Origin: an uncultured Sulfitobacter sp.
Lineage (GTDB): Bacteria > Pseudomonadota > Alphaproteobacteria > Rhodobacterales > Rhodobacteraceae
NCBI GenBank assembly: GCA_905182645.1
Contig: CAJJCJ010000011.1
Span: 1-64,000 of the forward strand
Length of the DNA stretch: 64,000 nt
Reading direction: 5' to 3'
The notes under the pieces are model-generated. The model had not been told where the DNA came from. It saw nothing but the letters and a program-made list of their open reading frames with translations, and did no database searches. The number at the start of each line of letters is the position of its first letter. The stretch's first letter is position 1. Below, in pieces: positions 17,269-25,687 of the stretch. Made by a program: the position numbers and the translations under genes.

Positions 17269-17811
17269 ATGGAATTTCTCATTCTATTCGAGACTGTCGA
17301 AGGACAGACCGGCAAGATCGTTTAGCGCGTGGATCAGCAGATAAGAGCAGCAGGCCATAGCGTTCGGTCGTTCAACACCGAAAACCGTTTGGCGCCTCTG
17401 TCTTTTGATAAAATCGACACAGTAATTTTGGCGGCACCAGTGCGTGAAGGACGGCACCCGAAGAATTTTGAAGTCTTGAGTGCTGCAGGCCTTCACGAAT
17501 TGAAATCTCGTCAGACACTGCTCATCTCGGTCAGCCTCAAGGCAGCTTTTCCTGAAGGTATGGCAGAAGCTCAGGAATACTTGAAGGAGATGGAGATGCG
17601 AACCAAATTTGAACTGGACTTTAGGGCGTTGACCGCAGGTGCTGTCCGGACAAGTAGCTATGGTTACTTTGAGAACCAAGTCGTCCATCATGTTGCGCTA
17701 GATGGACGCAATGTGGACCTTGTCGACGGTGTGCGCGAGTTCACAGATTGGGACAAACTCCAAACCGATGTGGCGGAGTTCATGTACGCTGCACCTACGC
17801 CAATAGCTTGA
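17269..17811 (+). pseudogene. Flavodoxin-domain (HemG-like) protein interrupted by an amber codon
   Basis: Short flavodoxin-like protein resembling HemG-type protoporphyrinogen dehydrogenases. From the ATG at 17269 the frame reads MEFLILFETVEGQTGKIV, the FMN phosphate-binding loop of the family, then meets TAG at 17323-17325, then continues in the same frame RVDQQIRAAGHSVRSFN and on through FDKIDTVILAAPVREGRHPKNFEVL to the stop at 17811. A single C-to-T change of CAG to TAG explains it. Without readthrough only 18 residues are made; a restart inside would lack the FMN loop. Full length would be 180 residues, normal for the family. Likely a recent pseudogene. Confidence 0.8.
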
Positions 17812-17883
17812 GCTCAATTCGATCAAAGTTATAGAAAGTTCATTTTGTCTGCCGAACTTCAGGTTTGTCAGCACACCGAAGTT

Positions 17884-18279
17884 TCAGGCCGATAAAATGC
17901 CGCGGCATGCACGAAAGGCCGCTTTGCGGCCGCTGCGCTTGCTGACATAGCTTTCAAGCACCTCACCTTCGTGATCAATAGCCCGCCAAAAATAATGCGT
18001 CTCGCCGTTGATCTTCGCGAACATTTCGTCCCGATGCCACTGCCAATTTGAGTACGACCGCATCTGCTGCACCCGTTTTAGGCTGATTTCTGCAGTGAAC
18101 ATCGGGCCAAAACGGTTCCACCAATATCGAGCCGTTTCGTGGCTGATGTCGATGCCGCGTTCGTGCAAAAGATCCTCCACGTTCCAAAGCTAAAGCGGAA
18201 AGCGAACATACATCATCACCGGTAAACGGACGACCTCAGGGCTCGTCTTGAAGTAACAAACAGGTCCATATTTTGTCAT
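17884..18279 (-). pseudogene. IS6-family transposase remnant, nonsense-mutated and truncated
   Basis: From an ATG at 18279 the frame reads MTKYGPVCYFKTSPEVVRLP, meets an in-frame TAG near 18190, then continues NVEDLLHERGIDISHETARYWWNRFG and WHRDEMFAKINGE (first catalytic Asp) before ending early at 17884 after VSKRSGRKAAF. The second Asp and the Glu of the DDE triad are gone. It belongs to the same family as the element at 11333-12134 but is a different, older copy: NRFGP is in frame here, and many residues differ. Clear terminal repeats are not seen. Confidence 0.82.
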
Positions 18280-18431
18280 CCCACGACGCAAATTGCTCAC
18301 CCTGCCCGTCTCAACGGTTTTGCTCTGAGCGTGCCTATACAGCAGCACCTCCCTAGAATTACAGAAAAAATGAGTAGCCCAATGGCAGTTTTCGCGGCTA
18401 AGCTGGCGTATGAGTTTCTAGGGAGGAAAAC

Positions 18432-18932
18432 ATGATGACGACAGTTACCATGACAGTAAACGGAAAATCCGTTTCCGAGACCGTGGAGGGTCGCACGTTG
18501 CTGTCGACGCTTTTGCGTGACGATCTGCGACTGACTGGCACACATATAGGTTGTGACACGTCGCAATGCGGGGCTTGTGTTGTGCATGTGAACGGCAAGG
18601 CCGTGAAGTCCTGCACAATGTTCGCAATTGAGGCTCAAGGCGCCGAGGTGTCCACCATCGAAGGCCAAGCAAACGCCGACGGCTCGCTGAATGTGATCCA
18701 ACAAGCCTTCCAAGACCACCATGGATTGCAGTGCGGATTTTGCACGCCCGGTATGGTGATGACGACAGCAAGCCTGTTGAAAGAAAACCCCAAGCCAACC
18801 GAGGCCGAGGTACGCACCTACCTGGAAGGCAACATTTGCCGCTGCACCGGCTACCACAACATCGTGAAAGCGATCATGGCTGCGTCCGGTCAAGATGTGT
18901 CTTCGATTGCTGCTGAACAATTGATTTCATAG
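18432..18932 (+). CDS. Molybdenum hydroxylase small subunit, 2x[2Fe-2S] (CoxS-like)
   Basis: Iron-sulfur subunit of the xanthine oxidase/CO dehydrogenase family, passing electrons from the molybdenum centre to FAD. 166 residues. The plant-type cluster ligands are in [10 protein letters not shown] with a later Cys (KSC), and the second cluster in QCGFCTPGM and [19 protein letters not shown] precedes tandem ATGs at 18432 and 18435. It is the first gene of an operon with the large and FAD subunits, gene order small-large-medium, and there are no accessory coxDEFG-type genes in the window. Confidence 0.93.
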   Translation: MMTTVTMTVNGKSVSETVEGRTLLSTLLRDDLRLTGTHIGCDTSQCGACVVHVNGKAVKSCTMFAIEAQGAEVSTIEGQANADGSLNVIQQAFQDHHGLQCGFCTPGMVMTTASLLKENPKPTEAEVRTYLEGNICRCTGYHNIVKAIMAASGQDVSSIAAEQLIS

Positions 18933-18962
18933 AAATCAACTGCCCCTTAGGGAGGAATAACA

Positions 18963-21335
18963 ATGCCTAAAGATGATGGAATTGGCGCCGCAACAGTGCG
19001 CCGCGAAGATGTACGTTTTTTAACTGGTCGTGGTCGTTATAGCGACGATATCAAAGCCTACGGCGAGTGTGCGGCTGTGTTTGCCCGCTCGAACGTGGCC
19101 AATGGTACGATCAAATCGATCAACACTGACGTCGCCGCCACCATGCCCGGTGTGCTTGCGATTTTTACTGGCGAAGATTTTGTCGAGGTCGGCGGTAACC
19201 CTGCGGGCTGGCTGATAAACAGCCGCGACGGTGAGCCGATGAAAGAGCCAAAGCGCCCCGTTTTGGCTCATGGTAAGGTCCGCCATGTCGGCGATGCTTA
19301 TGCTGCCGTGATTGCCGAAACAGCGGCGCAAGGTCGCGATGCGGTCGAAGCGCTCGAGGTCGAAATCGAAGAACATGCCGCCGTCATCAATATGAAAGAC
19401 GCACTTGCGGGCACCAACTATGTGCATGACGAGATTGGCACCAACCAATGTTTTGACTGGGGCTGGATCGAAGATAACCGCGCCGCCACTGACGCCGCCA
19501 TCAAAGGCGCGCATCACGTCACCACGCTTGAATTGGTGAACAACCGTCTGGTGCCAAACGCAATAGAGCCACGCTGTTCTATCGGTGATTACAACCCAGG
19601 TACCGGCGATTACACCCTACAAACCACAAGCCAGAACCCGCACATGACGCGGCTTTTGATTAGCGCGTTTGTGTTGGGTATTCCTGAAAATAAGTTGACC
19701 GTGATTGCCCCCGATGTGGGTGGTGGTTTTGGGTCCAAGATCTATCACTACGGTGAAGAGGCGCTGGTGCTGGCTGCGGCCAAAAAGCTGGGTCGCACTG
19801 TTAAATGGACGTCTGATCGTAGCGAGGCGTTTTTAACCGATGCCCATGGTCGTGATCACGTGACCAAGATCGAGTTGGCGCTAGACGATAAGGGCAATTT
19901 CCTTGCGTTCCGCACCGAAACCCTTGCCAACGTTGGCGCGTATTTGTCGAACTTTTCCACAGTCACGCCGACGTTCCTGCACGGCACATTGATGGCGGGC
20001 AACTACACCGTGCCGCTTGTCTATGTGAACATGAAAACTGTGTTCACGAACACAGCCCCTGTTGACGCATACCGTGGCGCAGGCAGGCCAGAGGCCACGT
20101 TTTCGCTGGAACGTGTCATCGATATGGCCGCGCGTGAAATTGGACGCGATCCGATTGAATTGCGTCGTCAAAACTTTATCAAGCCGGACCAGTACCCGTT
20201 CGCATCCGCCGCAGGGCTGGAATACGACAGCGGCAACTATGACGCGCTGATGGACCAGATGGAAAAAGTGTCTGACAAAACGGGCTTTGCGGCGCGTCGT
20301 GCTGAATCTGAGGCCAAGGGCCTGCTACGTGGTTTTGGGGTGAACGCCTATGTAGAGGCATGCGGCATCGCACCGTCAAACCTTGTGGGCATTCTGGGCG
20401 CGCGTGTCGGCCTGTATGACGCGGCCACAGTGCGTGTGAACGCAACGGGCAACTTATCGGTGATGGTCGGTGCACACAGCCACGGCCAAGGCCATGAAAC
20501 TGTGTTCCCGCAGATCGTCGCCGATATGCTTGGTATTGATGCAGCTAGCATTGATATCGTGCATGGCGACACGTCGAAAATCCCATTTGGGATGGGGACC
20601 TATGGATCGCGCTCGCTAGCAGTTTGCGGGTCTGCTGTTGTCCGTGCCACAGAAAAGATCATCGCCAAAGCTATAAAGATTGCGGCCCATATGCTTGAGG
20701 CTGAAGCGAGTGACGTCGATTTTAGTGACGGCACATTTAGCGTCAAAGGCACCAATAAATCGGTTAGCTTTGGTGAAGTAGCGCTTAAGGCCTATATTCC
20801 GCACGACTATCCGATCGACATGATCGAACCGGGGCTAGAGGAAACGGCATTCTATGATCCGGCCAACTTTACCTATCCATCAGGGGCATATTGCTGCGAG
20901 GTCGAGGTGGACCCCGAAACAGGCAAAGTCCGTGTGGACCGGATGACCGCAGTCGATGATTTCGGCAATGTGATCAACCCGATGATTGTCACGGGTCAAG
21001 TCCACGGCGGCTTGGGTCAAGGGATCGGTCAAGCGTTGGTCGAACAAACCACTTATGACGATGACGGACAACTTTTGTCAGCCAGCTACATGGATTATGC
21101 CATGCCGCGCGCCGATGATTTGCCGTTCTATGTGGTCGATCACAGCCAAAGCACAATCTGCACACATAACCCATTGGGCGCGAAAGGTTGCGGCGAAGCC
21201 GGCGCAATCGGATCACCACCCACGGTCGTGAATGCGGTTATCGACGCCATGCAATCTGGCGGCAAAAACATCACACATATTGACATGCCCATGACACCGC
21301 ACCGCGTGTGGACGGCCATGAACAATGCGCAATAA
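18963..21335 (+). CDS. Molybdenum hydroxylase large subunit, form II CoxL-like
   Basis: Catalytic subunit binding molybdopterin cytosine dinucleotide, 790 residues. The active-site loop reads AYRGAGR, the signature of form II (putative) CoxL; true form I CO dehydrogenase has AYRCSFR. The catalytic Glu region is present near the C-terminus (GAKGCGEAGAIGSPP), as are GGGFGSK and QGHETVFPQI. The substrate is thus some aldehyde or N-heterocycle rather than certain CO. GGGAGG lies just before the start and 30 bp separate it from the small subunit. The FAD subunit follows 11 bp downstream, so the trio is one transcription unit. Confidence 0.92.
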   Translation: MPKDDGIGAATVRREDVRFLTGRGRYSDDIKAYGECAAVFARSNVANGTIKSINTDVAATMPGVLAIFTGEDFVEVGGNPAGWLINSRDGEPMKEPKRPVLAHGKVRHVGDAYAAVIAETAAQGRDAVEALEVEIEEHAAVINMKDALAGTNYVHDEIGTNQCFDWGWIEDNRAATDAAIKGAHHVTTLELVNNRLVPNAIEPRCSIGDYNPGTGDYTLQTTSQNPHMTRLLISAFVLGIPENKLTVIAPDVGGGFGSKIYHYGEEALVLAAAKKLGRTVKWTSDRSEAFLTDAHGRDHVTKIELALDDKGNFLAFRTETLANVGAYLSNFSTVTPTFLHGTLMAGNYTVPLVYVNMKTVFTNTAPVDAYRGAGRPEATFSLERVIDMAAREIGRDPIELRRQNFIKPDQYPFASAAGLEYDSGNYDALMDQMEKVSDKTGFAARRAESEAKGLLRGFGVNAYVEACGIAPSNLVGILGARVGLYDAATVRVNATGNLSVMVGAHSHGQGHETVFPQIVADMLGIDAASIDIVHGDTSKIPFGMGTYGSRSLAVCGSAVVRATEKIIAKAIKIAAHMLEAEASDVDFSDGTFSVKGTNKSVSFGEVALKAYIPHDYPIDMIEPGLEETAFYDPANFTYPSGAYCCEVEVDPETGKVRVDRMTAVDDFGNVINPMIVTGQVHGGLGQGIGQALVEQTTYDDDGQLLSASYMDYAMPRADDLPFYVVDHSQSTICTHNPLGAKGCGEAGAIGSPPTVVNAVIDAMQSGGKNITHIDMPMTPHRVWTAMNNAQ

Positions 21336-21346
21336 GGAGAGCAGCA

Positions 21347-22135
21347 ATGTATGCATTTGACATCGAACGACCCACTTCCGTGGCCGACGCGGTCGCTGCA
21401 CTTAAGGATCAAGACGCGCAGGCGCTAGGCGGCGGGCAAACCCTAATCCCGACGCTTAAGCAACGGCTGGCAGCGCCGTCCAAACTGGTATCGCTAACCA
21501 ATATCGCCGACCTGCAAGGCATCGCCAATGACGGCGACACCCTGCGCATTGGTGGCGCTGTGACGCATGCGACTGTGGCGGCTGAAGTCAGGTTGACCTA
21601 TCCGGCGTTGGCTGACCTTGCGTCCCACATCGGTGATCCGGCGGTCCGCAATCGCGGCACAATCAGTGGTTCATTGGCCAATAATGATCCGTCTGCGTGT
21701 TATCCGGCGGTGGCGTTGGCATCGGGTGCGACCATCATCACGAACACGCGCGCGATCGCGGCGGATGATTATTTCCAAGGCATGTTCACAACCGCATTGG
21801 ACGACGGCGAGATCGTCACGGCAGTGTCGATGCCAATTCCTGAAAAGGCCAACTATCAAAAGTTCGTACAACCCGCATCGCGCTTCGCGCTTGTGGGCGT
21901 GTTTGTGGCGAAGTTCGCAGGCGGTGTTCGTGTTGCGGTCACGGGTGCGTCAAACGAGGGTGTGCACCGCTGGGCAGAAGCCGAGGCCGCGCTGACTGCT
22001 GATTTCTCTGCTGTCGCAATCGCAGGTCTGACTGTCAGCGCGGATAACTTGATCGCTGACCTGCATGGCAGCCCAGAGTACCGCGCGCATTTGGTTAAGG
22101 TGATGACAGGTCGCGCTGTCGCAGCCGCGTCTTAA
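21347..22135 (+). CDS. Molybdenum hydroxylase FAD-binding subunit (CoxM-like)
   Basis: Medium subunit of the same hydroxylase, 262 residues, binding FAD and reducing the final acceptor. Seen: ALGGGQTLIPTLKQRLA (FAD loop), IGDPAVRNRGTISGSLANNDPSACYP (second FAD motif), YFQGMFTTALDDGEIVTAV, and the C-terminal CO_deh_flav_C region. The start at 21347 follows AAGGAGAG; an upstream in-frame ATG at 21308 lies inside the large subunit gene. Transcription is expected to end at the strong hairpin 16 bp after its stop. Confidence 0.92.
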   Translation: MYAFDIERPTSVADAVAALKDQDAQALGGGQTLIPTLKQRLAAPSKLVSLTNIADLQGIANDGDTLRIGGAVTHATVAAEVRLTYPALADLASHIGDPAVRNRGTISGSLANNDPSACYPAVALASGATIITNTRAIAADDYFQGMFTTALDDGEIVTAVSMPIPEKANYQKFVQPASRFALVGVFVAKFAGGVRVAVTGASNEGVHRWAEAEAALTADFSAVAIAGLTVSADNLIADLHGSPEYRAHLVKVMTGRAVAAAS

Positions 22136-22150
22136 TCCAAACAATACGAT

Positions 22151-22180
22151 AAGGGCGCCACGTAAAACCGGCGCCCTTTT
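22151..22180 (+). terminator. Rho-independent terminator of the molybdenum hydroxylase operon
   Basis: Perfect stem AAGGGCGCC / GGCGCCCTT with a ten-base loop and a T run on the plus strand, 16 bp after the FAD-subunit stop. Confidence 0.9.
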
Positions 22181-22184
22181 GGGG

Positions 22185-22745
22185 TTAGTTTTCGGTTTCA
22201 ACGATCTCGAGATCTGCAGGTTCAACTCCAGTTTGCAGTAGCATCCGATGCACGCGTTTGTGGTTCCAGCGCCGCCAATGTCTCTCGGACCATTGGCGCT
22301 CTATTGGCTTGCCCCTGCACGTTGCGCAGATATAAAAACATGAACCAAAGCCGCACGTGCGCTTGTTCTCAGTCAAGCGTTCCAGACAATCTGCAATCTT
22401 CTCGTTCTCGTCACTCAAGATTGGGCTGTACCGATAGCAGGTCTCGCTAATTTGGAAGGTGCGGCAGGCAAGCGCGATACTTGTACCCCGCTGCATGACT
22501 GCATTCACCGCCATCCACTGACCGGCAGGTGAATGGGACATTCACCGAGAGGAACTCGGCGGCGAGACGGCCCTATCGCTTTTTTCCGAGCGCCTCCTTC
22601 AGCAGATCGTCTCAGGCATGCCTATCTCAGCATACATCCTCTTGAGACGCCAGTTTTGTTCAGCCATGTCCTTCATCTCAGCAATCAAAAATGCGTCCGT
22701 TCCACCAAACTTGGCCCCCCATTTGTAAAAATGGGCGCTGCTCAT
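22185..22745 (-). pseudogene. IS3-family transposase remnant (orfA and orfB parts)
   Basis: Read on the minus strand from 22745: SSAHFYKWGAKFGGTDA, EMKDMAEQNWRLKRMYAEIGM, the orfA leucine-zipper region, then a frame change near DDLLKEALGKK, and an orfB start with IALACRTFQISETCYRYSP, LTENKRTCGFGSCFY and WNHKRVHRM. It stops where the DDE domain should begin. Several frameshifts and an internal insertion around 22290 show decay. Its end abuts the terminator of the preceding operon. Confidence 0.82.
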
Positions 22746-23046
22746 CGCAATCACTGAGGAGTGGATAGAAAACAGACAACTGGAACACGCAAAAGCCCCG
22801 GCGAGAGCTGGTCAATTGAGATATCAACTTCGCCTCGCCATACGACTATCGAGTGCAGTGGTGGGTCCCGTTGTCGGATCTCATATTTTTGAGATGCGCC
22901 CTGTTGCGACAGGTGGTGCTTGGAATGCTCAACCAAACGCAGGTTGCCGCCTTCTAGGGCTGTCTCTACAAAAGACCAACTTTAAGGCCAACCGCGCCGC
23001 CGCTTTCGCCGAATGGCGTTCGGCGGCGATCTAAGGCTGGAACGCG
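22746..23046. other. Gene-free spacer of about 300 bp
   Basis: No coding sequence I can support. Short open frames on both strands have no recognisable motif. Near the right side, a small hairpin (CGCCGAA / TTCGGCG, 23007-23025) lies 22 bp beyond the stop of the LacI-type gene and may terminate it, though no U tract is evident. The left part may be further IS3 debris. Confidence 0.5.
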
Positions 23047-24078
23047 TTATGGTAAATCTTTACGCGCCGGCCCGAGCGTCTCTCGAAACACCAGTCTCGC
23101 TTTTAGCTCCACCGCTTTGATTGGCGTGCCTTCTTTCACATAATTTGCCAAAGCAATCGCAGCACGTCGCCCCATCTCTCGATGAGGTACGTGAACAGTC
23201 GTCAATGCGGGATAGGCAACCTGCGCGAGTTCAATGTCGTCAAAACCGATGATGGACACGTCATCGGGCACCGAGATTTTCATCTCTCTTGCACATCGCA
23301 GCGCACCAACAGCCAGCACGTCATTGCCGCAAAAAACAGCCGTTGGTCGAGTATCTGATTTCATAAGTTTTTCAAAAGCATTGGCGCCGTCTTCAATATT
23401 GTAAGTTGTCTCAATGAATTGCAGCGAACTTGGCTTCAGACCCGCATCAGTCATCGCGTTTTGAATCCCGACATGGCGCGCCTTGGCGCGATCATTCATC
23501 GCCGTTTCTGCCGAAATAAGCGCCAGTTTGGTATGGCCAAGCTTGATCACTTCGGTCGCCATTTCATAGATTGCGGCCCTGTTGTTGAAGCCAATCGACG
23601 GCCGCACTGATCCTGGTGTAAACGCCCACGTCACAAGGGCAGGAACGCCCTGCGTTTGAAGGAAACGGTAAATTTCAGGATCGCGTTCGTGTCCAATCAG
23701 CAACAGGGCATCCGCTCCGCGCGCAACCAAAGACCTAATTTGTTCTTCTTCAATGTTTGGGCAGTAGGACGTGCTTGCCACCAACATAGTGAACCCGTGC
23801 AGCCGCAGTTCTTCTTGGAATGCTTGTAAGCCACGCGCGAAAATTGCGTTTTCCATTGTTGGAATAATGGCACCGATAGTATTGGTCCGGCGCGCGGCCA
23901 TGGCCTTGGCTCCGAAGTTCGGTGAATACCCTAAGTCATTAATTATACAAATGACATTGATGCGCGTGCTTTCCGAAACCTGATCAGGAAAGTTTAGGCA
24001 GCGCGACACTGTAGCCGTGGAAACGCCTGCGGCAGCTGCCACATCATGGAGCGTCGGGGTATGGGGTTTCAATGACAT
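23047..24078 (-). CDS. LacI-family transcriptional regulator of the sulfonate operon
   Basis: 343 residues: N-terminal LacI helix-turn-helix (PTLHDVAAAAGVSTATVSRCLN, residues 9-30) with hinge region (NDLGYSPNFGAKAMAARRT), then a periplasmic-binding-type effector domain (IGAIIPTMENAIFARGLQ, FCGNDVLAVGALR, VSIIGFDDIELAQVAYPALTTV). AAGGA precedes the ATG. It is divergent from the TRAP transporter and sulfonate catabolic operon, with two near-identical palindromes in the gap, so it is the likely repressor of that operon, released by DHPS or a pathway intermediate (inference). Confidence 0.92.
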   Translation of the reverse strand: MSLKPHTPTLHDVAAAAGVSTATVSRCLNFPDQVSESTRINVICIINDLGYSPNFGAKAMAARRTNTIGAIIPTMENAIFARGLQAFQEELRLHGFTMLVASTSYCPNIEEEQIRSLVARGADALLLIGHERDPEIYRFLQTQGVPALVTWAFTPGSVRPSIGFNNRAAIYEMATEVIKLGHTKLALISAETAMNDRAKARHVGIQNAMTDAGLKPSSLQFIETTYNIEDGANAFEKLMKSDTRPTAVFCGNDVLAVGALRCAREMKISVPDDVSIIGFDDIELAQVAYPALTTVHVPHREMGRRAAIALANYVKEGTPIKAVELKARLVFRETLGPARKDLP

Positions 24079-24153
24079 GCGGGTCCTTGGTCAAACTTTC
24101 TGCCACACTATCGATTAGGGCTGGCAGTACATAGTCCAAAATTGAAGACATGT

Positions 24154-24169
24154 ATGTAAAGGCTTGCAT
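24154..24169. promoter_or_regulatory. Candidate LacI-type operator O1
   Basis: ATGTAAAGGCTTGCAT, an imperfect 16-bp palindrome with a central GGC core, sharing 14 of 16 bases with O2, centre to centre 23 bp apart. Confidence 0.65.
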
Positions 24170-24176
24170 TTTGGAA

Positions 24177-24192
24177 ATGTAACGGCTTACAT
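24177..24192. promoter_or_regulatory. Candidate LacI-type operator O2
   Basis: ATGTAACGGCTTACAT, with perfectly inverted six-base arms. It abuts an AT-rich TTATAT box (24192-24197) that could be the -10 element, so repressor binding here would block the operon promoter. Confidence 0.7.
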
Positions 24193-24231
24193 TATATCAG
24201 AATCGGATGAGCGACTGGGAGGATACGCGAC

Positions 24232-24405
24232 ATGCCGCTAATCGGAGTGATTGTATTACTGGCGATTTTTGCTGTGAACGTGGGCCTTGGGTCTACGTCG
24301 AATTCGGCATTTCTGAACGATGTGGGCGAGATGCTGTTGCTGACCAGCGTCGCAGTCTTGTTTGTCATCGCAATTCTTAAAAAAGAAGCTGACGCGAAAA
24401 AGTAG
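24232..24405 (+). CDS. Small membrane protein, 57 residues, ahead of TRAP genes
   Basis: ATG at 24232 follows GGGAGG at ideal spacing; the frame runs 57 codons to TAG at 24405. Two hydrophobic segments (about 4-20 and 33-50) and a lysine-rich C-terminal tail (KKEADAKK) indicate a two-pass membrane protein with both ends inside. I recognise no family. It is the first gene of the LacI-controlled operon, 33 bp before the TRAP binding-protein start, so a role with the transporter is likely but unproven. Confidence 0.75.
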   Translation: MPLIGVIVLLAIFAVNVGLGSTSNSAFLNDVGEMLLLTSVAVLFVIAILKKEADAKK

Positions 24406-24438
24406 CGCAGCATGAAACCGTCCAGGGAGGACAACACA

Positions 24439-25581
24439 TTGACCACTGATAATCTTAAATCGGCAGAGCGCCGTAATTTTCTAAAACTCGCAGGCAAAGG
24501 CAGCTTTACCGCAGCTATGGTTGCTGGTGGTGCAGGGACGCTTTGGTCCAGCGCTGCAACGGCACAGACAGCCAATGAAGAGCGGGATCGCGAAGCAGCG
24601 GCAGAGCACGTTATGGTCGTCGCCACAGCGTATGTGCTTGGCGCGTCCCGTGGATATCCAATCATGCAGTTGGACCTTAAAGAAAACATCCAGAACGCAA
24701 CCAATGGTAAAGTTTATGTCAAATTGGCCCCCGGCGGTCAGCTTGGCGCAGGTGGCGCACTTGTGCAAAAAGTTCAGGGTGGCACAATTCAAGCTGCACA
24801 ACATTCGTTGTCGAATTTTGCACCGTTTGCATCGGTCGTTGACTTGATCAACATGCCATATTTGTGTGGCTCCAACCAACGCTTTACCAACCTAGTCCAT
24901 TCAGACGTTTGGGCGCAGGAAGTAAACCCGAAGGTCGAAGCAGCTGGCTTTAAGCCACTATTTTACGTCAACATCGACCCACGTGTTGTGGCTGTTCGTG
25001 CTGGCGGGTCTGGTCCGGTTCTGGTTCCAAGTGATCTGGAAGGCGTCAAATTCCGTGTCCCAGGTTCTGCGATGTTGCAGCAATACTACCGTATGGTAGG
25101 TGCGAACCCGACGCCGGTTGCTTGGGGTGAAACACCTTCCGCGATTAAGCAGGGTGTTGCTGACGCGCTTGACCCATCTGTTGGTGCCCTAGAAGTGTTC
25201 GGCTTCAAAGACATCCTGAGCCACGTAACGTTCACGCAGGCTGTGCCAGATAGCCAAGTCTATTCGTGTAACCTCGAGTGGTTTAACTCGATGCCTGCCG
25301 ATATTCAGGATGGCATCATGGAAGCGTCTGAAATCACCCGTCACCAGAACCTTGCCAAAGTTCCATCAGCGCGTAACTACGCGATGTCAGAGCTGCGTAA
25401 AGCCGGTGTTGAGTTCCATTCGCTGAGCGATGATCAACTGGCTGAGTGGAAGTCTGTTGGTGGTTATGAGAACGCCGAATGGGATAGCTTCAAGCTTGAG
25501 CTAGCCGGTTCCATGGACACATTTGCGAAACTGGAAGAAGCAGCTGGCACGATGGGCCGCTACTACGTCCACGACGCTTAA
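24439..25581 (+). CDS. TRAP transporter substrate-binding protein (DctP), Tat-exported
   Basis: Periplasmic solute receptor of a TRAP system, 380 residues from the TTG at 24439, chosen because GGGAGG lies nine bases upstream; an ATG at 24412 would put that ribosome site inside the gene. The signal contains a twin-arginine motif (AERRNFLKLAGKG) with hydrophobic stretch and ATAQ cleavage region. Family features: VMVVATAYVLGASRG, LAPGGQLGAGGALVQKVQGG, the conserved Arg in VKFRVPGS, and ALEVFGF. In context it is probably the DHPS (or related C3 sulfonate) receptor, comparable to HpsK-M systems. A 10-bp hairpin follows it. Confidence 0.92.
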   Translation: MTTDNLKSAERRNFLKLAGKGSFTAAMVAGGAGTLWSSAATAQTANEERDREAAAEHVMVVATAYVLGASRGYPIMQLDLKENIQNATNGKVYVKLAPGGQLGAGGALVQKVQGGTIQAAQHSLSNFAPFASVVDLINMPYLCGSNQRFTNLVHSDVWAQEVNPKVEAAGFKPLFYVNIDPRVVAVRAGGSGPVLVPSDLEGVKFRVPGSAMLQQYYRMVGANPTPVAWGETPSAIKQGVADALDPSVGALEVFGFKDILSHVTFTQAVPDSQVYSCNLEWFNSMPADIQDGIMEASEITRHQNLAKVPSARNYAMSELRKAGVEFHSLSDDQLAEWKSVGGYENAEWDSFKLELAGSMDTFAKLEEAAGTMGRYYVHDA

Positions 25582-25590
25582 TTGGCTTAG

Positions 25591-25618
25591 ACAGGCGCCC
25601 ATATCTCTGGGCGCCTGT
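25591..25618 (+). repeat. Intercistronic hairpin after the TRAP binding-protein gene
   Basis: Perfect 10-bp stem ACAGGCGCCC / GGGCGCCTGT with an eight-base loop and no following T run. Likely mRNA stabiliser or partial terminator making the binding protein more abundant than the downstream genes. Confidence 0.75.
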
Positions 25619-25687
25619 TACTCTCATATATCTACCGAGGTCTTTGCGGTTGGACGCTGATTTGCGTCACCGAAAGAGAGGCGAACC

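Noticed and set aside
18963..21335. Bona fide aerobic CO dehydrogenase
   Set aside because: Active-site loop is AYRGAGR rather than AYRCSFR.
22751..23034. Short frames on both strands between the IS3 remnant and the LacI gene
   Set aside because: No family motif or ribosome site.
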